From positions 1 to 37,664 of the forward strand of contig CANCJE010000010.1 in the NCBI GenBank assembly GCA_947378235.1: 37,664 nucleotides of DNA, given 5' to 3'. This stretch comes from Caulobacteraceae bacterium (GTDB lineage Bacteria > Pseudomonadota > Alphaproteobacteria > Caulobacterales > Caulobacteraceae). The notes under the pieces were generated by a model, which did not search any database, was not told the DNA's origin, and saw nothing but the letters and a program-made list of their open reading frames with translations. The translations under genes were made by a program, and so were the position numbers. Shown here one piece after another: positions 15,514-24,025 of this stretch; position 1 is the stretch's first letter, and the number at the start of each line of letters is the position of its first letter.

Positions 15514-17769
15514 ATGCTGGGTCGGACGAGTTTGAGTGCGAAGGCGGTGCTGCTGGCGACGGTCGCGGCGGTGGGCTTGATGTCTCCAGTTACCGCGATG
15601 GCTCAAGCCGCTCCGGACGCAGGCCCGACAGAGGTCAACGAAGTGGTGGTAACCGGCAAGACCGGCGCTCAAACGGCACGAACCATATCCACGTCTCAAA
15701 CGGTGCTTACCGGGTTGAAATTGGAAGCGATCGGCGCTGAAGGACTTCAAGACTATTTGACACGCACGCCCGGCGTCGTCTTGAATGCGGGAACCCCTGG
15801 TGGATCCTCAGTAACAATCCGCGGCATTGGCACGACAACCGGTTTAGACCAAGGGCAGTCTCCCACGGGATACTACATCAACGACATTCCCCTGACGGAT
15901 CCATACTATTCTGCCGGCACACCAGATATTGACGCCTTCGATGTGAGCAACGTGAGCGTATATCGCGGTCCTCAGGCGACTTTGTTCGGGTCTTCGTCGC
16001 TTGGAGGAGCGGTAAATTACCAGGCCACTCCGCCAGATCTCACACATTTCGATGCACATTTGCAGGGAACCGCTGAAACCTTAGGTCGCTCAAGCGGTAC
16101 CGCTGGCTCAGCCAAGGCGATGGTGAATATCCCCGTCGTCGACGATAAGCTCGCCGCCAGGGCGGTTTATGTCTACCGCGATGACCCCGGGTTCATCGAC
16201 AACCTCGGCACCGGCAAGAAGAGTTCAAACAACACGAGCGTGCGCGGTGGCCGATTCGAGCTCACCTGGAAACCGGCAGCCTCAACAACTTTGAACTACT
16301 TCTTCTTGAAGCAGGACGAGCAAACCGCAGATGTTGGTTATAGTCTGCCATTGACAGATGGCTCCTTCAGCAAACGCTCCGTGTTTGCGGAGCAAGCCAA
16401 TTTCCAAACCGAACTCAACAGCCTTCGGCTGGATCATGATCTTCGCTTCGCAGTACTCACGGCCACTGCGACCTACCATGAAAAAAACAATAGCGTCGGC
16501 ACCGACTTGACCGGATTTTTGTCAAATTTCTTCGGACCCAGTGGGGGGCCCTATAGTGACGGCGGTCCGTCGAGCAGCAAGGGGACGACCTTCGAAGTTC
16601 GCCTCGCCTCGAACCCGAAAGATAAGACTGCATATGTAGTTGGGGTTTATCAGGACGATACGCGTGAGGACCTGAATGAAAACCTCGTCGGCTTCAATCC
16701 AGCCGGTGTTGTCTCCTTCGTGGACGCCGTATATGGGCCACTGCTGAGCGATCCGCGGCTGGGAGAACATACTGCGGCTGATGGATATTTGTTTCGATCG
16801 AAAGTGAAAACACGTGGCAAAGAAAAGGCGATTTTCGGCGAACTGACCTATCATCTGTCAGATAAGCTTAAGGTCAATTTGGGCGGGCGATATTTCGAGA
16901 CTTCGCTAAACCTCACCTCCTCCTCTTCCGGATTGTTTGAAATTTTGACGGCCGGGACACTGAATTCGACCACGCCTGGGAACCAAACTGAGAGCGGTTT
17001 TACTCCCAAGGGTTCTATTACGTGGACACCAAACAACCGCATGATGGCATACGGGCTTGTTTCACGAGGATTTCGCTTCGGAGGGCCAAACATCAATCCA
17101 CCGGAGCCCGGCTTCAAAACGCCATTGACCTTTAAGTCGGATTCTCTGACCAACTACGAGATCGGTTTCCGGACCGAGTGGTTTGATCATCGTCTACAAT
17201 TCGATCCAACCTTCTATTACATCGTCTGGTCAGATATTCAGTTGCGGCAGACCACTCCTAGTGGCTTCCAGTATGCTGCAAATGCGGGGAAGGCGATCAA
17301 CTATGGCGCGGAATTCACGACCGTGTTTACGCCAACGAACACACTGCGCATCGACAACAACATCACCTATCTCTCGGCACAGTTAGACAGCAATTTCACG
17401 CCCGGTGGCGGTCAAACGGTCATCCCAAAAGGAGCCACCCTGCCAGGGGCGTCGAAATGGCAGGTTTCGACCACGGCAAGCTACATTTTGCCCAACCTGT
17501 TCGCCAGTCCGGCCAAGATTCTGATGTCACAGCGTTATATTTCCGCCGCACCCGGCATTTTTGGTCAGGGCGTGACACAAGGAAATTATTCCCTTTACGA
17601 TCTGCGGTTCAATTTCCAACTGCCTAACGGAATCGAACTCACGCCGTTCGTTCAAAATATTGGCGACGAACGCGGTGTTACCTCGGCTAGCAAAACCAGG
17701 CTGACTGGATTTCGCCAATATGTCGTGCAACCGCGCACCTTCGGCATCACATTGGATTTCAGGCGATAG
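15514..17769 (+). CDS. TonB-dependent outer-membrane receptor
   Basis: A 751-aa receptor with a signal peptide (about residues 1-30, ending TAMAQA). A TonB box-like segment (NEVVVTGK) follows. The plug domain has TRTPGVVLNAGTPGGSSVTIRG-type motifs (about 85-110) and VSVYRGPQATLFGSSSLGG (about 147-165). The C-terminal part is the 22-stranded beta-barrel, ending in the aromatic/Arg pattern LDFRR. It imports a substrate across the outer membrane using TonB energy. Strong ribosome binding site GGGGAGA. The length and family (no iron-box motif evident) fit the broad carbohydrate or aromatic receptors common in Caulobacterales. Regulation by the adjacent TetR is inferred from the operator at 15461-15488. 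Confidence 0.93.
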   Translation: MLGRTSLSAKAVLLATVAAVGLMSPVTAMAQAAPDAGPTEVNEVVVTGKTGAQTARTISTSQTVLTGLKLEAIGAEGLQDYLTRTPGVVLNAGTPGGSSVTIRGIGTTTGLDQGQSPTGYYINDIPLTDPYYSAGTPDIDAFDVSNVSVYRGPQATLFGSSSLGGAVNYQATPPDLTHFDAHLQGTAETLGRSSGTAGSAKAMVNIPVVDDKLAARAVYVYRDDPGFIDNLGTGKKSSNNTSVRGGRFELTWKPAASTTLNYFFLKQDEQTADVGYSLPLTDGSFSKRSVFAEQANFQTELNSLRLDHDLRFAVLTATATYHEKNNSVGTDLTGFLSNFFGPSGGPYSDGGPSSSKGTTFEVRLASNPKDKTAYVVGVYQDDTREDLNENLVGFNPAGVVSFVDAVYGPLLSDPRLGEHTAADGYLFRSKVKTRGKEKAIFGELTYHLSDKLKVNLGGRYFETSLNLTSSSSGLFEILTAGTLNSTTPGNQTESGFTPKGSITWTPNNRMMAYGLVSRGFRFGGPNINPPEPGFKTPLTFKSDSLTNYEIGFRTEWFDHRLQFDPTFYYIVWSDIQLRQTTPSGFQYAANAGKAINYGAEFTTVFTPTNTLRIDNNITYLSAQLDSNFTPGGGQTVIPKGATLPGASKWQVSTTASYILPNLFASPAKILMSQRYISAAPGIFGQGVTQGNYSLYDLRFNFQLPNGIELTPFVQNIGDERGVTSASKTRLTGFRQYVVQPRTFGITLDFRR

Positions 17770-18013
17770 CTCGTACTGGATGTTCGAAAATGATCAGATC
17801 TTGAACATTGATGAACCGGTAAAATTAGAGCGGCTTATGTATACGGGTCTGTCACCGCGAAATTGATGCCGAATATTGATAAATGTCGACGTCATATGCG
17901 CAGAATTCGGCATCGACATATGCATTAAGAGTTTACACTTTTGGTGGGTCCGGTTCTCGCAGATTTTCACGGTCCGGTCGCGTTGGAGAATAGGTGGACT
18001 ACGGCGTACACTG
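17770..18013. other. Intergenic region after TonB receptor
   Basis: About 245 bp with no supported gene. The sequence is partly low in coding signal and reads into the unrelated tail fused to the truncated TetR remnant. Confidence 0.4.
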
Positions 18014-18247
18014 TCAAGAGACAGTTATTTGATAGCCCCATTGGGGCAATCGCGCATCATCCAACCGTCTCGAAAATCTAGATTGTTCAATCCAATCAGA
18101 TCTTTCGAAGCCCAGACGGCGAATGAGGCCAATCTTCATTTTATCCAGGAGATCCGAAAGGGATGACGCTTGGTAGCCAGTGCGCCTGAGAAGGTTCATT
18201 GCGCGCTCCCTCGCTGTCATGATGTCGAACACGATGGCACGTGCCAT
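18014..18247 (-). pseudogene. Truncated TetR regulator (N-terminal remnant)
   Basis: The first 39 residues (starting MARAIVFDIMTARERAMNLL) closely match the N-terminus of the intact TetR encoded at 20754-21329. The match stops abruptly inside the helix-turn-helix after KMKIG, where RGSFY should follow, and continues into unrelated sequence. The ligand domain is gone. The remnant keeps its place divergent to the module A genes, so it is a broken sister of the module B regulator. Confidence 0.8.
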
Positions 18248-18313
18248 GGCTAATTGTTGACTGGTTGGTACAGAATTGCGATGCTGGTATCTTACCGTTG
18301 CTTGGATCCTGAA
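18128..18313. repeat. 186-bp duplicated block, copy 1
   Basis: This block aligns without gaps to 21210-21395, with about 29 mismatches by my count (about 84% identity). It covers the TetR N-terminus and the divergent promoter region. The copies are 3082 bp apart in the same orientation. Confidence 0.85.
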
Positions 18314-18344
18314 TTGGATTATCGACCAGCGCTAGGGGCTGAAT

Positions 18345-18806
18345 ATGATGATCGCAGTCTTGATCGTGCACGGCCTGTTTGCCGTGACCCTGCTCGGCGC
18401 GATCACCCACCAGATCGTCGCGGCGTTGCGGGCAAAGCCCGCCCGCGGCCCTTCTTTCATCGAGCACTATACGGGCGTGAACCAGCGGGTTTTCACGTGG
18501 GCGGTCGTGATACTCTACGGGACGACGACCCTCTCGGGGGCGATCATCTACCCGTCCTACCGATTGAATGTGCGCGTCCCATTTGAGGAGATGTCGCTAG
18601 GCTGGGCGGTGGGCCTGTTTGAGCTGAAGGAGCATTTCGGCGGCCTTGGGCTATGCCTTCTGCCTGTCTATGCGTGGCTCTGGCAACCGCAGCAGATGCA
18701 GAGCCACGCTCGCGACCGGCTCGCAATCACCGCGATTCTCGGCTTCATCGTCTGGTGGGACTTTCTGGTTGGTCACGTGCTGAACAATATCCGGGGCCTG
18801 CCATGA
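18345..18806 (+). CDS. Module A: four-helix membrane protein, unknown function
   Basis: A 153-aa protein with about four hydrophobic helices (near residues 3-28, 48-68, 100-118 and 126-148). Histidines lie in or near helices (VHGLF, ITHQI, IEHYTG, KEHFGG, GHVLNN), a spacing that could bind haem b or metal, but I cannot name the family. An AGGGG ribosome binding site precedes ATG 18345. It is the first gene of a tightly packed operon: its TGA overlaps the next start (ATGA). It is divergent from the truncated TetR remnant and shares the duplicated promoter block. Confidence 0.8.
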   Translation: MMIAVLIVHGLFAVTLLGAITHQIVAALRAKPARGPSFIEHYTGVNQRVFTWAVVILYGTTTLSGAIIYPSYRLNVRVPFEEMSLGWAVGLFELKEHFGGLGLCLLPVYAWLWQPQQMQSHARDRLAITAILGFIVWWDFLVGHVLNNIRGLP

Positions 18807-19120
18807 GACTGCGCTTCTCGCCCATCACCTTTATGCTGGCCTATTGCCTCGTCTATATCGCTGCCTTGCTGTGGGACCTGCCTGCCTTCCTCTACTATCC
18901 TCTGCACGGCCAACTGAGTTGGGGCCCTGAGGTCGTCAAGGGTCTGGGACCTGCGATGGCTTGGTACGGGATCATGGCCGAGGCCGCGCTGATCGCGGCT
19001 ATCCTAGCCGTGATTGTTCCAGATCGCTGGTTTGCCAATCATATGCAGAACGTCCTTTGGGCGGTCCCCGTGACGGCCATGATAATCTGCACCTTCCTGA
19101 TGAGGACCTTCTTTGGATGA
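18803..19120 (+). CDS. Module A: small three-helix membrane protein, unknown function
   Basis: A 105-aa protein with about three hydrophobic helices (near residues 7-30, 50-70 and 82-102). It starts at ATG 18803, overlapping the previous stop by four bases, and its own stop overlaps the next start (ATGA). No family is recognised. Tight coupling suggests it works in a complex with the membrane protein before it. Confidence 0.75.
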   Translation: MRLRFSPITFMLAYCLVYIAALLWDLPAFLYYPLHGQLSWGPEVVKGLGPAMAWYGIMAEAALIAAILAVIVPDRWFANHMQNVLWAVPVTAMIICTFLMRTFFG

Positions 19121-19494
19121 GACCAAGCGCTGTAACGGCCATCCTCGTGAGCCTCTGCACCCTAGCCTTTGCTAGCGATGCTGGGGCGCAGTACAGCTAC
19201 AACCCGAACAATCCCGACGATCACGGGTCAGACACCCGCTATTTTGGGTCTGTTAAGGACGAGAGCGGCCAGGCCATTAAAGGCGTCGCGATCTTGGTAA
19301 GGCGCACTTTCGTCTTCACGAGCGACGAGGCTGGACGATATGTCGGCCATGCTCCGGCCGATCCTTCGCCCAAGACCGTCCTGATCGGCTGCGCCAAACC
19401 CGGCTACATCCTTGTGCGCATGACCAAGCGCGCAGGCTCAACGAAGCAAAAACAATGGGTCCAAGCCGATTGCATCTTGCGCAAGGCACCTTAG
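19117..19494 (+). CDS. Module A: small exported carboxypeptidase-regulatory-like protein
   Basis: A 125-aa protein with a signal peptide (about residues 1-24, ending DAGA). It is followed by a single carboxypeptidase-regulatory-like beta-sandwich: YFGSVKDESGQAIKGVAILV and FTSDEAGRYVGHAP are the usual signature strands. Two cysteines (IGCAKPG, ADCILRK) could pair. The same kind of domain is fused to the N-terminus of the module B lipoprotein, so this gene may be the unfused equivalent. It is coupled to its neighbours by overlaps of 4 and about 40 bp. Confidence 0.75.
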   Translation: MRPSAVTAILVSLCTLAFASDAGAQYSYNPNNPDDHGSDTRYFGSVKDESGQAIKGVAILVRRTFVFTSDEAGRYVGHAPADPSPKTVLIGCAKPGYILVRMTKRAGSTKQKQWVQADCILRKAP

Positions 19495-20690
19495 CGGCAC
19501 TGGCCTTGGGGGCCGCGGTCCTCTTGCAGGGTGCGGCACCTGCTGCCAGCCCGAGGTCCGACAATCTGGTAGCGGACAGGGTTGAAAGCCTGCGCCTTGG
19601 CGGCGACCTGGTGGCGCAGCGACGACATATGTGGACGGTTTTTGCTGATATGGTCTCTGGCGAGGAACCGGCCTTCGTTCACTGGCAAGGAGAAGGCGGC
19701 GTCTTTGGTACCGAAGCGGCGGCGAAAAGACCCGCAGGCATCCAAGGCTTCCAAAGGCCCAAGAGCATCGGCGCCGACCCGCATTTGATCGGCGCGCCGA
19801 TAATCGCCTATAACCTTTTCAATCCCGCAGCCTTCGCACATATTCGCGCCCAGGGCCTTTTTCGCAAAGCGACGTTGGATCGCCTGCAGCTCACCGGGCA
19901 GACCGGATCTGTGCCGCCCTTCCCTGCCGCGTCGATCGTGATCAAGACCGCTTGGTGGCCTGTCGCGCCAGAGGGGCTGACCGCTATGCCCGTCTGGGAT
20001 CCCGAACTCAATCCGCCGGACCCCAACGGCAATCCCTATCTGGGCTGGGCGCGCGTCGTGGCGGTCGATCCCGCGAACATCTCCCGACGCAAAACTACGG
20101 CTGTCCAATTCATAGGCCGATCCTTTCCCGGGGCCCGGCGCGTCCAGCTTGAGGCGTTCCATCATGTGGCCGTGGACGCAGCAATGGCCAAGCAGCTCGC
20201 CCTCGATCCCGAGAGCAACCGCACAGCCATCATTGCGCTGGGTCGTCCCATCGCCGTCAATGACCAACTGGCCCTGGTCGGGATCAATATGATGACCCAC
20301 GAGCAGGAAGACTGGGTTTGGGCGGCATTCTGGTGGCATGACCGGCCTGAAGTAGGCCCCTTTGCCGCAGACCGTCCAGCCGCACTTCGCGGCCCCTGGC
20401 GAAACTACCTCATGCAAGCGGCTTTTGACGCCGAGACGCCAAGGGCGTCTGACGCAGGCGCTCATATCTGTTTCAACCCTTGGCTGGAGGCCCGGTTCCC
20501 TGACGGTGGACAGGGCGGTGGAACGGTCAGCAACTGCCTGTCTTGCCACCAGCGCGCCAGCTATCCAGCCGCGCCCTTCCTGCCCGTGACACGGGGGGCA
20601 CCCAATCTGCGGGAGGATCCCGCTCTCGCACCCGACCGCTTAAGGACAAGCTTCCTCTGGTCGTTGACCCTGCACGCTCAGAGGGACTAG
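19455..20690 (+). CDS. Module A: exported protein with one C-terminal CxxCH haem site
   Basis: A 411-aa protein with a signal peptide (about residues 1-31, hydrophobic ALALGAAVLLQGAAPAA). The long middle part is rich in Trp and Pro (for example WPVAPEGLTAMPVWDPE) and contains several histidines; its fold is not recognised. Near the C-terminus CLSCHQ (about residues 361-366) is a cytochrome c haem-attachment motif. A haem site at the end of a large unfamiliar domain suggests a periplasmic oxidoreductase or electron carrier. The start overlaps the preceding gene by 40 bp, which I accept because the signal peptide begins there. Confidence 0.8.
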   Translation: MGPSRLHLAQGTLAALALGAAVLLQGAAPAASPRSDNLVADRVESLRLGGDLVAQRRHMWTVFADMVSGEEPAFVHWQGEGGVFGTEAAAKRPAGIQGFQRPKSIGADPHLIGAPIIAYNLFNPAAFAHIRAQGLFRKATLDRLQLTGQTGSVPPFPAASIVIKTAWWPVAPEGLTAMPVWDPELNPPDPNGNPYLGWARVVAVDPANISRRKTTAVQFIGRSFPGARRVQLEAFHHVAVDAAMAKQLALDPESNRTAIIALGRPIAVNDQLALVGINMMTHEQEDWVWAAFWWHDRPEVGPFAADRPAALRGPWRNYLMQAAFDAETPRASDAGAHICFNPWLEARFPDGGQGGGTVSNCLSCHQRASYPAAPFLPVTRGAPNLREDPALAPDRLRTSFLWSLTLHAQRD

Positions 20691-20753
20691 ACGACGGCTC
20701 AGATGCCATGCAGACCAAAGCCGCAGGTCCTGCGTCTATGGTAGTTGGTCTGT

Positions 20754-21329
20754 TCAGCGGGGTGCAGTTTGCAGCAGACGCAGCGCAGTATCAATCGCCT
20801 CAAGGCTTTGACGGCGCGGGAGTTTGCGGCGGCTCGCCACCCGGACGCCTTCATTCACCACCATGAGGTAGGCACCGTATTCGGCGGCTCGTGCGGATGA
20901 GTAGCCTGCTTCGCAAAGGCACTCTTCGAACAGGGCCTGTAATTTTGACAGCCATGCGCTGGCCACCATGGCCAGTTCGTCGTCTACGCTGGCGAGTTCT
21001 ATGACAGTGTTGACGGCCATGCACCCTAACCCTGCTTTGGATCCTTCAGTATGGTTCAGGCTATGTTGCAGGAAATGCCTTACGGCCTCCATCGGTGGGT
21101 GTTTGTCCCTGATCTTCTGAACAATGACACCGGTTCGCTCCGCGAAAAGGTTGAGACATTCGAGGTACAGGCGGCGCTTGTCGCCAAACGCGGCGTAGAA
21201 ACTGCCGCGGCCAATCTTCATTTCATCCAAGAGATCCGAAAGGGATGACGCCTGGTAGCCTTTGCGCCAGAAGAGGCACATTGCACTCTCCCTCGCTGTC
21301 ATGATGTCGAACTCAATGGGACGGGCCAT
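20754..21329 (-). CDS. TetR family regulator of module B
   Basis: A 191-aa TetR-type regulator. The N-terminus has MARPIEFDIMTARESAMCLF, then YQASSLSDLLDEMKIGRGSF and YAAFGDKRRLYLECL, a well-known TetR subgroup signature. The C-terminal domain (about residues 80-191) includes GCMAVNTVIELAS and a final YLMVVNEGVRVASRR. It is divergent from the lipoprotein gene, with a 10-bp palindrome (ACTGATCAGT) in the shared promoter region, and convergent with module A. It could control both modules because their promoter blocks are duplicates. Confidence 0.92.
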   Translation of the reverse strand: MARPIEFDIMTARESAMCLFWRKGYQASSLSDLLDEMKIGRGSFYAAFGDKRRLYLECLNLFAERTGVIVQKIRDKHPPMEAVRHFLQHSLNHTEGSKAGLGCMAVNTVIELASVDDELAMVASAWLSKLQALFEECLCEAGYSSARAAEYGAYLMVVNEGVRVASRRKLPRRQSLEAIDTALRLLQTAPR

Positions 21330-21395
21330 GGGTTATTGTTGACTGATCAGTACAGAATTGCAATGCTGGAATTTCATCGTCGGTTCGATCCTGAA
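21210..21395. repeat. 186-bp duplicated block, copy 2
   Basis: Ungapped partner of 18128-18313. It carries the N-terminal part of the intact TetR gene and the divergent promoter region. Differences are spread along the block. Confidence 0.85.
21340..21349. promoter_or_regulatory. Candidate operator palindrome for module B TetR
   Basis: ACTGATCAGT is a perfect 10-bp palindrome between the divergent TetR and lipoprotein genes, with TTG before and ACAGAATTGC after. In the duplicated block of module A the same place reads ACTGGTTGGT, so symmetry is lost there while flanks are kept. Confidence 0.5.
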
Positions 21396-21484
21396 AAACA
21401 CCCGCCGCAGACCAGCGCATGAAGGCGCGATTTACGGAATTGGTTGGCATCAAGCAAATGAGAAAGAGCAACGAGGCAAAGCGA

Positions 21485-23182
21485 ATGAAACGGATTTCTT
21501 TGATTGTTTTCTTAGGCTTGGCACTCGTAGCCTGTTCGGCAAAAGGCTCCTCCAAAACTGCGAAGGCTGTGACCCCGGCTCTGTTGACGGGGGTCGTGAA
21601 GGACGATCATAGCAAACCGCTCAACGGCGTCATGGTCAGGGTGACCAACGAGACATCGGGTATCTCTCAAAGCGTATTCACCGATGAAAAGGGCCGGTAC
21701 GAACTGTCGACGCGTTTGACTGGGGATGTCACGGTCAGGTTCCGCCTACCCTATTACCGGGACCAGACGGACAAGTTGATGCTGACCGTTGGGAAGTCTA
21801 TCGAGCAGCAGGCGATCCTCAAGCCAATGACCGACCTGACTGAGATTTCCGAAAGTCTGCCAGCGGCCTATCACTTCGGGAACCTTGCGTTCGACAAGGA
21901 TCCAAAGGCGATCTTCAGCCGCCAAAACATCCAGCGCGATTGTGCAGGCTGCCATGCCTTAGGCAACAGCGTCACGCGTGCACCACGTTCGCTCGATCAG
22001 TGGGTGGATATGGTCACGATGATGCAGGGTTTTCTCGGCAATCCAGATCCGAAGCTGATCAAGAGCCGCGCCGCGTTGCTGTATGCCGGGTTCAAGGGAC
22101 AGGCACCAAAGGTGCGTCCGGTGTTTCCAGTCGACGCCGAAACACAGCATGCCGTCATCCATGAGTATAGACTCGAAAACGCCATTTTCCCTCATGACGC
22201 CGACATCAACCCTGCCGACGGCCTGATCTATACCGTCGACCGCACGGCAAGCCAGATGGCGGTGACGGACCTCGACACGGGAAAGTCTGTCTTTGTCAAA
22301 CAGCCACCTTCGGCGCGTCCCGCCGTTGGCGAAGGCAACAGCTACTCCTCACGATCCAAGGAACCGGGGCCACATTCCTTGGCGCTGGGCAAGACCGGGT
22401 ACTTTTACACCACCAATGCCGGGTCCGACGAGATTGGCATTTTCGATCCGAAGACCCGGACGTGGAAAGCCTCATTCGTGCTTCCTGAGCCTGCACGTTA
22501 CCCCCACACAATCCGCGTTGGCCGCGATGGCATCATCTGGTTCACGCTGGCGGCGTCGTCTCAGGTGGGCCGACTTGATCCGGTCAGCGGTGATATCAAG
22601 CTGATCTTCCTGCCGAAGCTCAAGCCACTGGGTGGAGCTGGTGGGACCCTGCCCTACGGCATCGATATCAGCCCTGTAGATGGGCGCATCTGGTATGCGC
22701 GCCTATGGGGTGACAAGCTTGGGGCCATCGATCCCACGACCTTTGCGGTGACAGAGTTTGACTCGCCGGTCGAAGGGCCGCGTCGCCTTCGCTTCGATGC
22801 CGAGGGTAAGCTTTGGGTAACCGGCTACAGCGACGGCATGATCGCCAAGATTGATCCGGCGAGCATGAAGAGCGAGGTCTATCCCATGCCAGAATTTGCC
22901 GAAGGCTATCGCCCAGCGCCCTATGCCCTTGCGATTAACCCCGTCACGCAGGAGGTCTGGATCAACGAGACCTTGACGGACCGTGTCTATCGTTTTGTGC
23001 CGAAAGAAAAGCGGTTCATCGTTTACCCCATGCCACTGCGCGGTACCTTCACGCGTGACTTCACCTTCACCGCGTCCGGGTGGGCCTGTACGACCAATAG
23101 TCCGATCCTGAATGCGGCATTGGAAGGAAACGAGACAGAAGTGATCTGCATTGATCCAAGCGGAGCAAAGGCGCGCAAATGA
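21485..23182 (+). CDS. Module B: lipoprotein fusing CarboxypepD_reg-like, CxxCH and Vgb-like propeller
   Basis: A 565-aa protein. A lipoprotein signal ends in a lipobox (ALVACS, Cys at about residue 17). Residues about 33-112 form a carboxypeptidase-regulatory-like domain (LTGVVKDDHSKPLNGVMV, TDEKGRYELS). CAGCH at about 153-157 is a single cytochrome c haem site. Residues about 200-565 are repeated blades like those of virginiamycin B lyase (Vgb): PHSLALGKTGYFYTTNAG, PHTIRVGRDGIIWFTLA, RRLRFDAEGKLWVTGYSDG. The protein would sit in the periplasm or outer membrane. I chose ATG 21485 because the lipoprotein signal starts there; the frame is open to 21419. The fusion of these domains is unusual. 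Enzymatic lyase activity is not implied. Confidence 0.85.
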   Translation: MKRISLIVFLGLALVACSAKGSSKTAKAVTPALLTGVVKDDHSKPLNGVMVRVTNETSGISQSVFTDEKGRYELSTRLTGDVTVRFRLPYYRDQTDKLMLTVGKSIEQQAILKPMTDLTEISESLPAAYHFGNLAFDKDPKAIFSRQNIQRDCAGCHALGNSVTRAPRSLDQWVDMVTMMQGFLGNPDPKLIKSRAALLYAGFKGQAPKVRPVFPVDAETQHAVIHEYRLENAIFPHDADINPADGLIYTVDRTASQMAVTDLDTGKSVFVKQPPSARPAVGEGNSYSSRSKEPGPHSLALGKTGYFYTTNAGSDEIGIFDPKTRTWKASFVLPEPARYPHTIRVGRDGIIWFTLAASSQVGRLDPVSGDIKLIFLPKLKPLGGAGGTLPYGIDISPVDGRIWYARLWGDKLGAIDPTTFAVTEFDSPVEGPRRLRFDAEGKLWVTGYSDGMIAKIDPASMKSEVYPMPEFAEGYRPAPYALAINPVTQEVWINETLTDRVYRFVPKEKRFIVYPMPLRGTFTRDFTFTASGWACTTNSPILNAALEGNETEVICIDPSGAKARK

Positions 23183-23817
23183 CCTTATTGTTCGATCCTT
23201 CGCTCTTCTCAGGTATTTCGCTGATTGGACTGGCCTGGACCCTGCTGACGCTATTTTTGATGTTTTCGCCAACGGGGAAGCGGTTGCTGTCTAAACCGCT
23301 GGGGATCGTTATCGCGGCAGCCGCGCTGTTCCCCTCGCTTTGGTTGGTGACGTCTCAGATGAAGGTGTTGACGGCGCTTACAGGCGGCATCGCGCCGCTG
23401 GACGCGCAATTTGGCTACCACCAGCGCGAAATCGTCCAGTTCGCTCAGGCCCTTAATGAGGGCGGCCGCAAGTTGTATGCCCAGTTCCAGCTGGGCGCCG
23501 ACACGCTGGCCCCTCCTAGCTTCTGTTGTTTCCTGATGTGCGTCTACCGCTCAACGGTCCGGTCGCAGGTCGTGCGGACCCTTTGTGATGCAATGGCGTT
23601 CGTCTATCTCGTGTCGGTGCTCATCGCCAACAGCTTGATGCCGGTGATAATCCTCAACTATCCGGCTCAGGACGGCCTTGTGCTATCGACGCTCTACTGG
23701 CTGATCCCCCTCTGTGACACGATCAAGTACTCCGTTCACGGCCTGGCCTGGCTCACCATCGTGACCGCCTGGCTATGGCAGCTTGTGGGCATGCTGAGGG
23801 CCCGCAAGTCGTCGTGA
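23179..23817 (+). CDS. Module B: membrane protein, unknown function
   Basis: A 212-aa protein with about four to five hydrophobic helices (near residues 10-30, 40-60, 135-160, 165-185 and 190-205). Between helices two and three lies a soluble loop of about 60 residues (for example YHQREIVQFAQALNEGGRK). Cysteines cluster at SFCCFLMC. No family is recognised. Its ATG overlaps the lipoprotein stop by four bases, so the two are cotranslated and probably interact. It may be the membrane partner corresponding to the small membrane proteins of module A. Confidence 0.75.
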   Translation: MTLLFDPSLFSGISLIGLAWTLLTLFLMFSPTGKRLLSKPLGIVIAAAALFPSLWLVTSQMKVLTALTGGIAPLDAQFGYHQREIVQFAQALNEGGRKLYAQFQLGADTLAPPSFCCFLMCVYRSTVRSQVVRTLCDAMAFVYLVSVLIANSLMPVIILNYPAQDGLVLSTLYWLIPLCDTIKYSVHGLAWLTIVTAWLWQLVGMLRARKSS

Positions 23818-23824
23818 TCTTTTG

Positions 23825-23853
23825 CCCTGGACCATTCCATGATTGGCCCAGGG
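23825..23853 (+). terminator. Possible transcription end hairpin after module B
   Basis: A 10-bp stem with one G-T type mismatch (CCCTGGACCA and TGGCCCAGGG) around a 9-nt loop begins about 8 bp after the membrane protein stop. No T-tract follows, so rho-independent termination is uncertain. Confidence 0.4.
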
Positions 23854-23893
23854 GATTATCCTGACCATCGAGCGTAGCCGTTGTTGGTTTGAT

Positions 23894-24025
23894 TCAGATG
23901 CCTTCAGCTAAGGTGATCTGGCGCTTGGGGCCGCTGACAGTGATCTTGGCCCGGATCTGTTTGATCCCGTCGGTCTCGAACTCATCGTAGCGAAGCTAAC
24001 CGTCGATATGGCTTTGAACCTCCAT
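23894..24025 (-). pseudogene. Small coding frame interrupted by TAG, unknown
   Basis: From ATG 24025 the frame reads MEVQSHIDG, then TAG at 23996-23998. It continues in phase with 33 residues of protein-like sequence (LRYDEFETDGIKQIRAKITV and onward) to TGA 23894-23896. The post-stop segment looks like a beta-strand-rich small domain. The family is not recognised. It may be a nonsense-mutated small gene or the end of a longer decayed one. Confidence 0.35.

Noticed and set aside
15121-15750. Minus-strand frame of 209 codons opposite the TetR and TonB receptor genes
   Set aside because: It spans two real genes and an operator, and its composition is that of an antisense shadow.
19491-20549. 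A 352-codon minus-strand open frame opposite the CxxCH protein gene
   Set aside because: It is antisense to a gene with signal peptide and haem motif, is rich in Arg/Gly/Pro as expected of a GC-rich shadow, and has no domain.
22703-23272. A 189-codon minus-strand open frame opposite the propeller lipoprotein gene
   Set aside because: It shadows the Vgb-like repeats, has no ribosome binding site or motif, and crosses the gene junction.
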